Positions 51,606-60,632 of a stretch of DNA of 64,000 nucleotides are shown piece after piece. The notes under the pieces were generated by a model. The model had not been told where the DNA came from, ran no database searches, and saw nothing but the letters and a program-made list of their open reading frames with translations. The stretch covers positions 2,294,001 to 2,358,000 of the forward strand of contig NZ_CP063982.1 of NCBI RefSeq assembly GCF_022811525.1. The letters are read 5' to 3'. Made by a program: the position numbers and the translations under genes. The stretch comes from Orrella daihaiensis. GTDB taxonomy: Bacteria; Pseudomonadota; Gammaproteobacteria; Burkholderiales; Burkholderiaceae_B. Positions within the stretch are counted from its first letter, which is position 1, and each line of letters starts with the position of its first letter.

Positions 51606-52577
51606 TTAACCCAACTGTGTCAGACGCTGTTGCTGACGACGGATCAAACGTTCAATATCTTCGATGTCTAATTTTGACAGCGCAGGGCCAGGCTTACGTA
51701 CCGTTGCCGAGGCAATCGCGCCACGCTTGGCCAAAATGTATTTACGCACCGCTAAGCCAATTCCTGGTTGCTGCTCGTAGCGCGACAAAGGCAGGTATGC
51801 ATCAAAAAGATCGAATGCGCGATCTTGGTCACCAGCGCAATGGGCCTCGATGACATCGACCATCATCTCCGGATAGGCAAACCCGGTCATGGCACCATCC
51901 GCACCACGCATCAGCTCCTCAGGCAGGAACAGACCACCACCATTGCCAGTCAAAATTGAGACCTGCTTAAGCGTCTTTTGTGCTTGCGCGGCCCGAATCG
52001 AAGACAGTTTGCCAAGCCCGGGGCAGTCCTCATGCTTAAGCATGACGCAACGCGGTGACTGGTCAATCACTTGCATCACCACTGATGCCGACATCTGCAC
52101 GCCCGTCGCATTCGGGTGATCCTGCAACACCCATGGAACATCTGGTCCGAGCGTCTCGTTAACCATCGAAAAGTACGCACGTATCTGGTCATCTGTGCGC
52201 AAACCAGCCACAGGCGCGACCATCACACCAGCAGCGCCGAGATCCATGACTCGTTTAGTGAGCTCACCCATAGACGCAAAACCTGCAGCAGATGCCCCCA
52301 CCACAACAGGCACACGCCCGTTCACGCGTGCTAGCACCCGCCTGACGTACTCAGCCGACTCGTGTGCGGTGAGCTTGGGCGCCTCTCCCATCACCCCTAA
52401 TACAGTCAGGCCATTGGCGCCTGCCTGCAGATAAAAATCGATCAACCGGTCAGTGCTTTCCAGATCAAGTTCACCGTCAGACTTGAATGGTGTGACAGTA
52501 ATCAGGTAGACCCCTTTTGAGGTTTCGTCGAACTGGGTTGATCCAATCCGCAACTGCTGTTTATCTGTTTCATTCAT
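51606..52577 (-). CDS. dihydrodipicolinate synthase family protein, divergent active site
   Basis: TIM-barrel lyase or aldolase of 323 residues. The Schiff-base lysine is present (RCVMLKHEDCPGLG). Other DHDPS residues are not: the usual GTTGE is LGVMGEAPKL, and the usual YNxP with the catalytic Tyr reads LQDHPNATG. It is thus not a lysine-biosynthesis DapA; relatives act on keto sugar acids. ATG 52577 follows AGGAACTGAAGT, and the gene heads the operon with RraA and SDR genes. Confidence 0.9.
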   Translation of the reverse strand: MNETDKQQLRIGSTQFDETSKGVYLITVTPFKSDGELDLESTDRLIDFYLQAGANGLTVLGVMGEAPKLTAHESAEYVRRVLARVNGRVPVVVGASAAGFASMGELTKRVMDLGAAGVMVAPVAGLRTDDQIRAYFSMVNETLGPDVPWVLQDHPNATGVQMSASVVMQVIDQSPRCVMLKHEDCPGLGKLSSIRAAQAQKTLKQVSILTGNGGGLFLPEELMRGADGAMTGFAYPEMMVDVIEAHCAGDQDRAFDLFDAYLPLSRYEQQPGIGLAVRKYILAKRGAIASATVRKPGPALSKLDIEDIERLIRRQQQRLTQLG

Positions 52578-52622
52578 ACTTCAGTTCCTACAAAATTAAT
52601 GGATGGATTCCATCACCCATGT

Positions 52623-53606
52623 TTAAGACAGCGCGCCAACCATGCACTGGCCCAACTGAAGACCTGACAAGTAGGCATGTTCGACACGACTATGGACAAG
52701 ACCATCGCCACAAACACCGAGTCCAATCTCTGGCTTGAACCACGGCTCAGTAAATGCTGCAAAACCCGCAGCCCGCCGAGAGTACAGCCAGCGGTGAGTC
52801 ATGGGAGGCAGGATTGGCGTTATGGTTGAAACGCCTAACTCACGCGCAAAGGCAAGCAACAACTCAGATTCAACCATCTCCTTTGATGCATCAAGGTGTG
52901 CTTGACTCCACTGAGCGGTGGCTTGAATCACCCAATCATGCCGCCCGGCTTCGGTTGGCCGGCCAGGTTTACTGCTGTTACGTGCCCACCAACCAATCGC
53001 ACCGGTTCCTGGCAGACCAGCGTCTAAATCGGTGAGGCCATCATCCGTACTCACCATGAGCGTCCAACATGGCTCCAGCGGTGTTCGTGCGAGTTGATCC
53101 GCCCAGTCGGGCGTCTGTGACTCCAACAGGGGCACAGCCTGGGCATTGGGAACCGCCACAACCACGGCTGTGAACCCATCCAATGCGCTGCCATCCTCCA
53201 TGCCTAGACACCAGCGTCCGTTCTCATTAGCAAGCGATTGCACTCGCATGGCCGTTTGCACGTCAAGCCCTTGGGCCTGGGCCCGGCCCAACGCGCTCAT
53301 GCCCGGCGCACCAACAAACCAGGGTTCCTTGGAGGATCCGGCCAGCCTTGCATCAAGCCGAGGTGTCCAAACGGCAACTGATTTGTCAGCAAGTCTGGCA
53401 TCTACAAATGCCGCAAATCGCTCATCGCGGGCAGTGAAGTACTGAGCCCCGTGATCATACTGAGCCGAGTCGGTACGTCGAGTCGATAAACGTCCCCCAA
53501 CGCCGCGGGACTTTTCAATAACAATCACTTCAAGGCCACTGTCTTGCAAGACGCGTGCGCAAGTCAATCCAGCTAGCCCAGCACCTACCACAGCAATTCG
53601 CTGCAT
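52623..53606 (-). CDS. FAD/NAD(P)-dependent oxidoreductase, renalase-like
   Basis: Flavoprotein of 327 residues with the dinucleotide motif IAVVGAGLAGLTCARVLQDS, IVIEKSRGVGGRLSTRR and YDHGAQYFTARDERF, all matching the bacterial renalase-like group. Bacterial renalases oxidise isomeric dihydro-NAD(P)H. The C-terminal FAD-contacting segment IGLGVCGDGLVHSRVEHAYL is present. ATG 53606 with AAGGATAAGCAG. It is 45 bp upstream of the DHDPS-like gene on the same strand and may share its message, without an evident pathway link. Confidence 0.88.
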   Translation of the reverse strand: MQRIAVVGAGLAGLTCARVLQDSGLEVIVIEKSRGVGGRLSTRRTDSAQYDHGAQYFTARDERFAAFVDARLADKSVAVWTPRLDARLAGSSKEPWFVGAPGMSALGRAQAQGLDVQTAMRVQSLANENGRWCLGMEDGSALDGFTAVVVAVPNAQAVPLLESQTPDWADQLARTPLEPCWTLMVSTDDGLTDLDAGLPGTGAIGWWARNSSKPGRPTEAGRHDWVIQATAQWSQAHLDASKEMVESELLLAFARELGVSTITPILPPMTHRWLYSRRAAGFAAFTEPWFKPEIGLGVCGDGLVHSRVEHAYLSGLQLGQCMVGALS

Positions 53607-53758
53607 CTGCTTATCCTTTCCAGTTTGAGTCCAATACTTCGAGGCCGAATCGGAACCATAGCAAACTTGCGTACCTCCGGGCTTAGTGCTGTTGATCCAA
53701 CCATGGTTTGATGTTTCTGCACACTACATCACCAAGTTTCTGCTCTAATTGTCCTATA

Positions 53759-53769
53759 TTGCATCGCAA
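53759..53769. promoter_or_regulatory. inverted repeat before the RND operon
   Basis: TTGC-ATC-GCAA overlaps the end of a TATATT hexamer (53755-53760, a possible -10) and ends 7 bp before the adaptor ATG. A repressor bound here would block initiation. No regulator gene is adjacent and no convincing -35 is seen, so confidence is low. Confidence 0.25.
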
Positions 53770-53776
53770 CATTGAC

Positions 53777-54829
53777 ATGATGAATTCTAAGCTTGTTCTA
53801 TCGACACTCATACTGACACTGGCATTGGCAGGTTGCAACGATGGTCAAACGCCCCTCGCAGCCAACAATGCACCACCGGTGGTCAGAACGATGCCAATCG
53901 AGTCTGCGCAAAACAGTGCTCTGCGCCTGTCAGGCACAATCGAGGCTGCCCGACAAAACTTGCTTTCATTTCAGATCGGTGGTCGCATCACCGAGCGTTT
54001 AGTCAATGCTGGCGACCGGGTTAACCAAGGTCAGTTATTGTTTGCACTTGATGAGCGCGACCTTAGTCAGGCCACCACGGCAGCGCGTGCGCAAGCCCAA
54101 GCGGCAGCAAGTGCCCTTGAAACGGCACAAGATGAGCTTACCCGAGCCGAGCGACTCTTTAAATCACGCTTTGTGAGCGAGCAAGCGCTTGACCAAGCCA
54201 AATTGCGGTTAGCTGAAGCGCAAACCCGTCTTGATGCCGCCAATTCAAGTTTTGGTCAAGCAACCAATGCACTGAGCTACGCCAAACTATCTGCGCCGGC
54301 AGATGGTGTTGTCACTGAGGTGGTGGCCGAAATTGGTCAGGTCGTAGCGCCTGGACAGGTGATTGGCGAGTTTGCATTCGATGGCCAACTTGAGATTGAG
54401 GTGTTCTTACCACAGGGCTTGGTTGCACCGGACACTGGTACAGTATCGCTTGGTCAGTCTGAATGGCCAGCTGTTCGTCGGGAGGTCTCGGGTGCAGCAG
54501 ACCCAAGCTCTCGCACATTTCGCGCCCGCTACACATTGCCCGCTGACATCACAGATATTCCGATCGGTACGATTGCTGATCTACTTTTACCGATCAAAGC
54601 CAGCGCCCAGATTATGCAAGTGCCATTAGGTGCAATTGACGAACGTGGCCAAGGCCCCCGAGTATGGATCGTCGAAAATGGAAAAACCAAATCTGTGCCG
54701 ATCAAAATTTTGTCGATGTCGCACGAAACTGCTCAGATACAGGGCGAGTTGCCGGTCGGCACCCCTGTAGTTGCCATGGGCACGCATCTACTTGAGACAG
54801 GCATGGCTGTCAGGGTGCAGCCACGATGA
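53777..54829 (+). CDS. RND efflux periplasmic adaptor (membrane fusion protein), lipoprotein
   Basis: Adaptor of a resistance-nodulation-division efflux system, 350 residues. The lipoprotein signal is LSTLILTLALAGC, so the start is the tandem ATG at 53777/53780; an in-frame leader from 53708 would bury the signal. The barrel-sandwich part has LSFQIGGRITERLVNAGDRV and LSAPADGVVTEVVAEIGQVV, with an alpha-hairpin between them. It overlaps the pump gene by ATGA. No outer-membrane channel gene lies nearby. Confidence 0.93.
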   Translation: MMNSKLVLSTLILTLALAGCNDGQTPLAANNAPPVVRTMPIESAQNSALRLSGTIEAARQNLLSFQIGGRITERLVNAGDRVNQGQLLFALDERDLSQATTAARAQAQAAASALETAQDELTRAERLFKSRFVSEQALDQAKLRLAEAQTRLDAANSSFGQATNALSYAKLSAPADGVVTEVVAEIGQVVAPGQVIGEFAFDGQLEIEVFLPQGLVAPDTGTVSLGQSEWPAVRREVSGAADPSSRTFRARYTLPADITDIPIGTIADLLLPIKASAQIMQVPLGAIDERGQGPRVWIVENGKTKSVPIKILSMSHETAQIQGELPVGTPVVAMGTHLLETGMAVRVQPR

Positions 54830-57800
54830 GTTTCCCGAACCTGTCGGCGCTGGCTGTTCGCGAGCGCTCGGTGACGTTGTTCTTTTTAATTTTGTCGGTG
54901 CTGGCAGGCCTCTACGCCTTTAATTCACTTGGTCGAGCCGAAGACCCACCATTTACGGTCCGAGCGATGGTGGTGACAGTGCTTTGGCCCGGCGCCACGC
55001 CCGCTGAACTTCAAGATCAAGTGGTTAACCGCCTTGAGAAACGGATTCAGGAAGTCGATTACTTCTACAAACTTGAGACAACCATCCGAGCGGGTCGTGC
55101 AGACCTGTTAATTGAGTTTCAGGACTATTCGCCGAGTCATGTAGTGCCTGACTTGTTTTACGAAGTGCGCAAGCGCATGCTAGACGAAGCGCCTTCGCTA
55201 CCATCAGGTGTCATCGGTCCAATCGTCAACGACAGTTTTGCTGATGTTTATTTCACCATGCTGGCACTGACTGCACCTGGCCTGCCGATGTCAGAACTAG
55301 CCCGCGATGCTGAAGTCATCCGTGACAAACTGCAGCGGGTTGACGGCATACAAAAGGTGTTTTTGCTGGGTGAGCGTCCACAACGAATTCATCTTGACTT
55401 TGACTTGCCCAAACTAGCTAACCTGGGAATCAGCCCGCAAAACGTCATGGCAGCCATTGAGGCTAATAATCGACTGGTGCCAGCTGGATTTTTTGATACA
55501 ACAGCTGCGCGGGTCTATGTTCGCGTACCGGCTGATCTTAGTGATCCACAAACCTTGGCCAATGTGCCACTGCGCATCAATGAGCGCCTGATTCGGCTAG
55601 GTGACATTGCCCAAGTCCAGCGTGGCTATGAAGACCCCCCGAGTTACATGATCCGCGCAGGAGGACGAGACACCATCGTACTTGGTGTGGTCATGCGCGC
55701 TGGGGAAAACGGCTTGGCATTGGGCGAACGACTCGATGCTTTTTTACAGCAGCAGCGCGCTGAATTACCCCTGGGCATGGAACTAACCCAGCTGACCAAC
55801 CAAGCCGATGCGATCGCTGGTGCTGTTAGCCTGTTTCAGGTGAAGTTTCTAGTAGCCATGGTGGTGGTCATGGCCGTCAGTATTATGGCTATTGGCTTGC
55901 GCGCTGGCCTGATTGTGGGCCTATCCATCCCGATCACACTTGGGTTGACATTTCTGCTTATGAAATTGACCGGAATGAATCTGGACCGTATCTCACTTGG
56001 TGCACTCATTATTGCACTAGGACTTTTGGTTGATGACGCCATCATTGCTATCGAGATGATGATCGTAAAAATGGAGCAAGGCTGGGATCGGGTGCGTGCT
56101 GCCACGCATGCGTGGCAAGTAACCGCCGCTCCCATGCTGTTTGGCACGTTGGTAACAGTCGCGGGTTTTGTGCCGATTGGGTTTGCACAATCTGCGGTCG
56201 GCGAATATGCCGGCGGGATTTTTTGGGTACTGGCGTTTGCGCTATTGATCTCTTGGCTGGTAGCAGTGACATTTACGCCGTACCTTGGGGTAAAGCTGCT
56301 ACCGACGATGTCGGATCATCACAGGGATCCAAGCTCGGTCTACGGTACGCCAAACTATGAGCGCCTTCGGCGCCTTGTGCAATGGTGTGTGATGCACAAA
56401 CGGCGTGTGGTGTTATCAACAGTTTTTTTACTGGTGCTAAGCATTCTTGGTATGGCAGGCCCAGTTGAAAAACAATTTTTCCCGAGCTCTGATCGGCCCG
56501 AAGTATTGATCTCAGTCTACATGCCAGAGGGCACAGCGATTGGCAATACAGATGCTGTGGTCAAACGACTTGAATCTCAATTGGCGCACATGCCGGAAAT
56601 CAAAAGCCTATCGGCCTACATTGGCGCTGGCGCACCACGGTTTTTTATTTCTGCCAACCCTGAGCGGCCCGACCCAGGCTTTGCCAAACTGGTTGCGGTC
56701 ACACATGGGGTTCAAGAGCGCGAGTCATTGATCGCAAAACTTCACCAACAGATTGACAACGGCGACTATGCCGAAGCGCGGGTACGCGTAGCCAGACTGC
56801 TCTATGGTCCCCCTGTTGATTGGCCAGTTAGTTTCCGAGTGACCGGGCCAGATCCTCAGGTTCTACGAGAAATTGGTCATGCCATGGTTGACGTGATGCG
56901 CACCAATCCGAATATTGTTGACCCGAACTTGGACTGGGATGAACGCGCACCTTATCTGCAACTCAGTCTGGATCCCCACCGACTACAGACACTCGGATTG
57001 ACGCCGTTAGACGTAGCTCAACAACTACAGTTTCAGCTCGATGGCGTACCTGTTACCAACGTACGCGAAGATATTCGACAGGTACAGGTTCGGGCAAGAG
57101 CCCAGCAAGACACTGGCGTATTGCTACAAAGTGTAGAAATACGTGGTGCCAATGGACAAAAGCTGCCGCTATCGCAACTCGGCACAGCAACCATCGAGTT
57201 TGATGAGCCTGTTATCAAACGTTTTAACCGCGAACTGTTTCTCTACGTCAATTCGGATGTCACGAATGCACAACCCCCAGATGCCACCATGGCAGTCTGG
57301 CGTGCACTCGAACCATTGCGGGCCGATTTGCCACCGGGCTATCGCATCAGCATTGCTGGTTCGATCGAACAGTCCGGCAAAGCTGATGCCTCGATACAGA
57401 AACTGCAGCCCGTGATGGTGGGGCTCATGTTGGTATTTATCATGCTACAGATGCGCAGTTTCTCCGGTATGTTCATGGTGGTAGCTACGGCTCCTCTGGG
57501 ACTAATTGGCGCTGTGATTGCTTTGTTGCTGTTTAGTCAGCCCTTTGGATTTGTCGCATTACTAGGTTTGATCGGATTGGCTGGCATTCTGATGCGCAAC
57601 ACGCTGATCCTCACCCAGCAGGTCACTGACAATGTTCTTGAGGGCATGGGTCTGCGCGACGCGGTCATTGAAGCGGCAGTGCAACGTGCAAGGCCAGTCG
57701 TTTTGACAGCACTGGCCGCTGCATTGGCCTTTATTCCGCTAACACTCGATAGTTTCTGGGGACCATTGGCCTATGTGCTGATTGGCGGGGTGCTGGTTGG

Positions 57801-57891
57801 CACAGCCATCACCATTTTGTTTGTGCCTGCTCTGTACGCTTGGTGGTTCCGGATAGACGCACCTACAAAAAGCAAAACTCAGGCACAATGA
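54826..57891 (+). CDS. RND efflux permease (HAE1-like)
   Basis: Inner-membrane proton-driven pump of 1021 residues with the 12-span duplicated RND layout. It opens FPNLSALAVRERSVTLFFLI, has ALIIALGLLVDDAIIAIEMM in TM4 with the paired Asp residues of proton relay, and FVALLGLIGLAGILMRNTLI in TM10. The large periplasmic loops after TM1 and TM7 are present. Drug or solvent substrates cannot be told. It probably borrows a TolC-like channel encoded elsewhere. Confidence 0.95.
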   Translation: MSFPNLSALAVRERSVTLFFLILSVLAGLYAFNSLGRAEDPPFTVRAMVVTVLWPGATPAELQDQVVNRLEKRIQEVDYFYKLETTIRAGRADLLIEFQDYSPSHVVPDLFYEVRKRMLDEAPSLPSGVIGPIVNDSFADVYFTMLALTAPGLPMSELARDAEVIRDKLQRVDGIQKVFLLGERPQRIHLDFDLPKLANLGISPQNVMAAIEANNRLVPAGFFDTTAARVYVRVPADLSDPQTLANVPLRINERLIRLGDIAQVQRGYEDPPSYMIRAGGRDTIVLGVVMRAGENGLALGERLDAFLQQQRAELPLGMELTQLTNQADAIAGAVSLFQVKFLVAMVVVMAVSIMAIGLRAGLIVGLSIPITLGLTFLLMKLTGMNLDRISLGALIIALGLLVDDAIIAIEMMIVKMEQGWDRVRAATHAWQVTAAPMLFGTLVTVAGFVPIGFAQSAVGEYAGGIFWVLAFALLISWLVAVTFTPYLGVKLLPTMSDHHRDPSSVYGTPNYERLRRLVQWCVMHKRRVVLSTVFLLVLSILGMAGPVEKQFFPSSDRPEVLISVYMPEGTAIGNTDAVVKRLESQLAHMPEIKSLSAYIGAGAPRFFISANPERPDPGFAKLVAVTHGVQERESLIAKLHQQIDNGDYAEARVRVARLLYGPPVDWPVSFRVTGPDPQVLREIGHAMVDVMRTNPNIVDPNLDWDERAPYLQLSLDPHRLQTLGLTPLDVAQQLQFQLDGVPVTNVREDIRQVQVRARAQQDTGVLLQSVEIRGANGQKLPLSQLGTATIEFDEPVIKRFNRELFLYVNSDVTNAQPPDATMAVWRALEPLRADLPPGYRISIAGSIEQSGKADASIQKLQPVMVGLMLVFIMLQMRSFSGMFMVVATAPLGLIGAVIALLLFSQPFGFVALLGLIGLAGILMRNTLILTQQVTDNVLEGMGLRDAVIEAAVQRARPVVLTALAAALAFIPLTLDSFWGPLAYVLIGGVLVGTAITILFVPALYAWWFRIDAPTKSKTQAQ

Positions 57892-57926
57892 GTGACTAAA
57901 CATCGTCAAACCCACGAAGGCTGGTC

Positions 57927-58349
57927 ATGGATCCGTTTAAGAAACTGCCGGGATACCGAAAGGCCCCCGCTGGACTAGAACGCAAAATTCTACGCCTGGT
58001 TCCCAAAGTGCTTTTAGTTGGCACCGTGCTGATACTGCTGCCTTCGGTGATTGCGCGGATCTGGACGATGGATGACGCTCCCTGGCTGATCAACAAATTC
58101 ATCACCACCATCGATATATACACATTTGGGCTACTTGCCGTACTCTGGACAGCGCTATTGACGGTGGGTGTCGGTGCTTTTACGGTCATGGTGATGAAAG
58201 GTCCAGCTTACGTGGCTGATGCCTACCCTTTACCTGACGCTGACAAGCCTAACGACCACAAAACTGGCGCCACGCGCTACGCTCAGGGGACCGATGTGAA
58301 ACCCGTGAATACAAGTGTAAGACCCGAGCCTCGGGACCAGGATCAATGA
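57927..58349 (+). CDS. small membrane protein with two spans, unknown
   Basis: Not recognised. The 140 residues start MDPFKKLPGYRKAPAGLERK, have two hydrophobic spans (VLLVGTVLILLPSVIARIW and FGLLAVLWTALLTVGVGAFT) and a polar proline-rich C-terminal tail. It lies 35 bp after the RND pump and overlaps the thioesterase start (ATGA), so it is probably in the same operon. GAAGG precedes the ATG. Confidence 0.8.
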   Translation: MDPFKKLPGYRKAPAGLERKILRLVPKVLLVGTVLILLPSVIARIWTMDDAPWLINKFITTIDIYTFGLLAVLWTALLTVGVGAFTVMVMKGPAYVADAYPLPDADKPNDHKTGATRYAQGTDVKPVNTSVRPEPRDQDQ

Positions 58350-58792
58350 CCCATTTAAGAGCCAACATCACACTTGATGTGTTAACTGCCCGGCTAGGAC
58401 AAAGCGACAACTTGCCGCGACATCTCGGCATCGAGTTAACCCATTTAGAACCCCTTTGCTTAGAAAGCCGCATGCAATTACAAGCGCGCCACTTCGCGCC
58501 CAACACCTATCTGCATGCGGGCAGCGTGGTCACCCTAGCTGACACCACTGCAGGGTTTGCCACATATGCACATTTGCCAGAAGGCGCATATTCGTTCACC
58601 ACCATCGAGCTGAAATCCAATTTTTTGGGTACTGTCAGACAAGGCGCCATCACCTGTCGATCCTGGGCGCAGCATTTGGGGCGAAATACCCACGTGTGGG
58701 ATGCTGAGGTATTTGCCGAAGACAGCGGTAAGAAGATCGCCCTATTTCGATGCACTCAAATGATTTTATGGCCCAAGTCGGGGGAAAAGTAG
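58346..58792 (+). CDS. PaaI/YbgC-type hotdog thioesterase
   Basis: Hotdog-fold acyl-CoA thioesterase, 148 residues. The PaaI-type motif is HAGSVVTLADTTAGFATYAH, followed by FTTIELKSNFLGTVRQGAIT. It starts within the preceding stop (ATGA) and is followed after 1 bp by the DsbA-family gene. The acyl substrate is not known. Confidence 0.87.
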   Translation: MTHLRANITLDVLTARLGQSDNLPRHLGIELTHLEPLCLESRMQLQARHFAPNTYLHAGSVVTLADTTAGFATYAHLPEGAYSFTTIELKSNFLGTVRQGAITCRSWAQHLGRNTHVWDAEVFAEDSGKKIALFRCTQMILWPKSGEK

Positions 58793-58793
58793 A

Positions 58794-59492
58794 ATGAACA
58801 AACCCGTAAGAATTGATTTTGTATCGGATGTCGCATGCCCTTGGTGCGCAATTGGATTCACCACTCTTGAAACAGCCTTATCCACGGTACAGACACCAGT
58901 TGAAGTCTATCTACAGCCCTTTGAACTCAATCCAGATATGCCAGAGGGTGGTCAAGATGCCATCGAATATCTAGCAGCAAAGTTTGGCATCTCAGCTGAT
59001 CAAGTCCGAATCAACCAACAACGTATCTATGACAGGGCAGCTCAGGTTGGCTTCCGATTTCATCCCGAGGGAAGAAAAAGGGTTTACAACACCTTCCATT
59101 GCCATCGACTACTTCACTGGGCGACCACAGAGATCGGATTGCAAGCAGCTTGGGCACTCAAACGGGAATTACTCGCGGCATATTTCACTCGCGCCGATGA
59201 TATGGACAATACACAAACGCTGCTGGATTGCGTTAAAGCAGCCGGCTTGAATCCAGATCGCGCTGCTCAAGTGCTCGCTGACGATGAATTCAGGCGCGAA
59301 GTGCGTGCGGCTCAAACCCGCTACAAGATGTTGGGCATCCAAGGTGTGCCAGCATTCATCCTAAACGACAAATTCCTAGTCGAGGGCGCTCAGCCCGTTG
59401 AAAACCTGATTGCTGCTATCGAAGCTGCAGCCAAGCGCGCTGAGCAAGATGCGCAGGCAGATTCGGGCCAATCATCGATTGCTCAAAACTAA
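58794..59492 (+). CDS. DsbA family oxidoreductase, FrnE-like
   Basis: Thioredoxin-fold protein of 232 residues without a signal peptide, so cytoplasmic. The redox motif CPWC sits in FVSDVACPWCAIGFTTLETA, and the DsbA-like helical insert holds RKRVYNTFHCHRLLHWA. The cis-Pro motif is GIQGVPAFILNDKFLVEGAQ. FrnE-like proteins have disulphide isomerase or dithiol oxidase roles. A GGGGGAAAAGTAGA Shine-Dalgarno precedes the ATG. Overlaps the azlD end by 4 bp, convergent. Confidence 0.92.
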   Translation: MNKPVRIDFVSDVACPWCAIGFTTLETALSTVQTPVEVYLQPFELNPDMPEGGQDAIEYLAAKFGISADQVRINQQRIYDRAAQVGFRFHPEGRKRVYNTFHCHRLLHWATTEIGLQAAWALKRELLAAYFTRADDMDNTQTLLDCVKAAGLNPDRAAQVLADDEFRREVRAAQTRYKMLGIQGVPAFILNDKFLVEGAQPVENLIAAIEAAAKRAEQDAQADSGQSSIAQN

Positions 59493-59809
59493 GCTAACTG
59501 TATCCACAGCATATAAAGCACTGTACCAGCGGCGATGCTTAGAAGCGGCTGACGCAGGCGTAACTGCATCCCAAGTACAACTAGCACAGCCACGATCGCC
59601 GGCAGCAACTGGTCTGAAGCCTGCAAACCCAAGTCAAGTGTGCTGTGCAGCAACAACAGGGTCATAATCGCCGGCGGTAAAAAACGACCAACTCGTTGCG
59701 CTAAAGAACTGCCTCTGAGCCAGCGCGTGCCTATAAATGGCAAAGCACGGATTAGAAACGTCACTGTCCCCATCGCCAAAACGGCTAACAATACGTACCA
59801 ATCATTCAT
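59489..59809 (-). CDS. azlD: AzlD family branched-chain amino acid exporter subunit
   Basis: Small membrane partner of AzlC, 106 residues with about four hydrophobic spans (VLLAVLAMGTVTFLIRALPF, ORF end LLSIAAGTVLYMLWIQLA). The AzlCD pair exports branched-chain amino acids. ATG 59809 overlaps the azlC stop (ATGA); an in-frame start at 59860 lies inside azlC. Confidence 0.9.
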   Translation of the reverse strand: MNDWYVLLAVLAMGTVTFLIRALPFIGTRWLRGSSLAQRVGRFLPPAIMTLLLLHSTLDLGLQASDQLLPAIVAVLVVLGMQLRLRQPLLSIAAGTVLYMLWIQLA

Positions 59810-60501
59810 ACCGCACCCTTGGAAGAACGCGCAGACAAGATAATGCTGGACAGCACACATACTGCCATTGCCAAGAGCAAGGCTTGCTCAGGCATGAACC
59901 ACAGCATCAGCGCATAACTTACTGGGGCAATCAGCAACGGCAACCATGCCCGGGTAGCACGCCATTGTTCAACAGTAAGCACGCCAAACAGGGCGGCTAA
60001 TGCAAAATCAAGTCCCGTGAGCGATACCGGCAGTTGGGTACCCAACCCCGCCCCTAGGAGCGTACCCAACACCCACCATGCCTGATTCATGCCAGCCAAT
60101 AACGCCATTTGTTCTGGTGTCGGACGTGGCTTTAGCGTTGTAATCACCGAATACGTCTCGTCAGTGAGGGCAAAAATCAGATAAAAACGCGTCAATTGGT
60201 TTTTGGGTTGGTCGTTTAGCAAAGACAAGCCATAGAAGGCGTGACGAAGGTTTATCACCAGTGCAGCAAGTGCAAGTGATGCCACCGGTAGCCCAGCTGC
60301 CAGCATCGGGATCATGGCAAACTGCGATGCGCCGGCATATACCCATAAACTCGCCGCAAGCGCCATATACCAGCTACCACCAGCTTGCACAAACAAAAAA
60401 CCGAACACCGTACCAAGCGGTACATAGCCCATGGCTACGGGCAAAGACATCGAAAATATGGCTGCTCGCACAAAAGACTCCCCAATCACTGCCGGCTGCA
60501 T
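59806..60501 (-). CDS. azlC: AzlC family branched-chain amino acid exporter subunit
   Basis: Membrane protein of 231 residues. The family opening MGYVPLGTVFGFLFVQAG and the signature YAGASQFAMIPMLAAGLPVA are clear, with LRHAFYGLSLLNDQPKNQLT and FALTDETYSVITT further on. Start at ATG 60501 (MQPAVIGESFVRAAIF); a TTG at 60531 is the only further in-frame choice. Operon azlC-azlD. Confidence 0.92.
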   Translation of the reverse strand: MQPAVIGESFVRAAIFSMSLPVAMGYVPLGTVFGFLFVQAGGSWYMALAASLWVYAGASQFAMIPMLAAGLPVASLALAALVINLRHAFYGLSLLNDQPKNQLTRFYLIFALTDETYSVITTLKPRPTPEQMALLAGMNQAWWVLGTLLGAGLGTQLPVSLTGLDFALAALFGVLTVEQWRATRAWLPLLIAPVSYALMLWFMPEQALLLAMAVCVLSSIILSARSSKGAV

Positions 60502-60632
60502 CAGTATCGACAATCGTATCGTATGAAGCAATAACGTCTGAGCGAATTGGAAAATACACTGCCCTCTGGATTAAAGCTATGCTTGGACATCAAGATTTCA
60601 CTTCAATATTTTCGAATAAAACGAGGTCTGAC

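Noticed and set aside
60261..60632. N-terminal extension of the AhpD-like gene
   Set aside because: The stretch is antisense to azlC, lacks family features, and a well-placed GAGG precedes ATG 60633.
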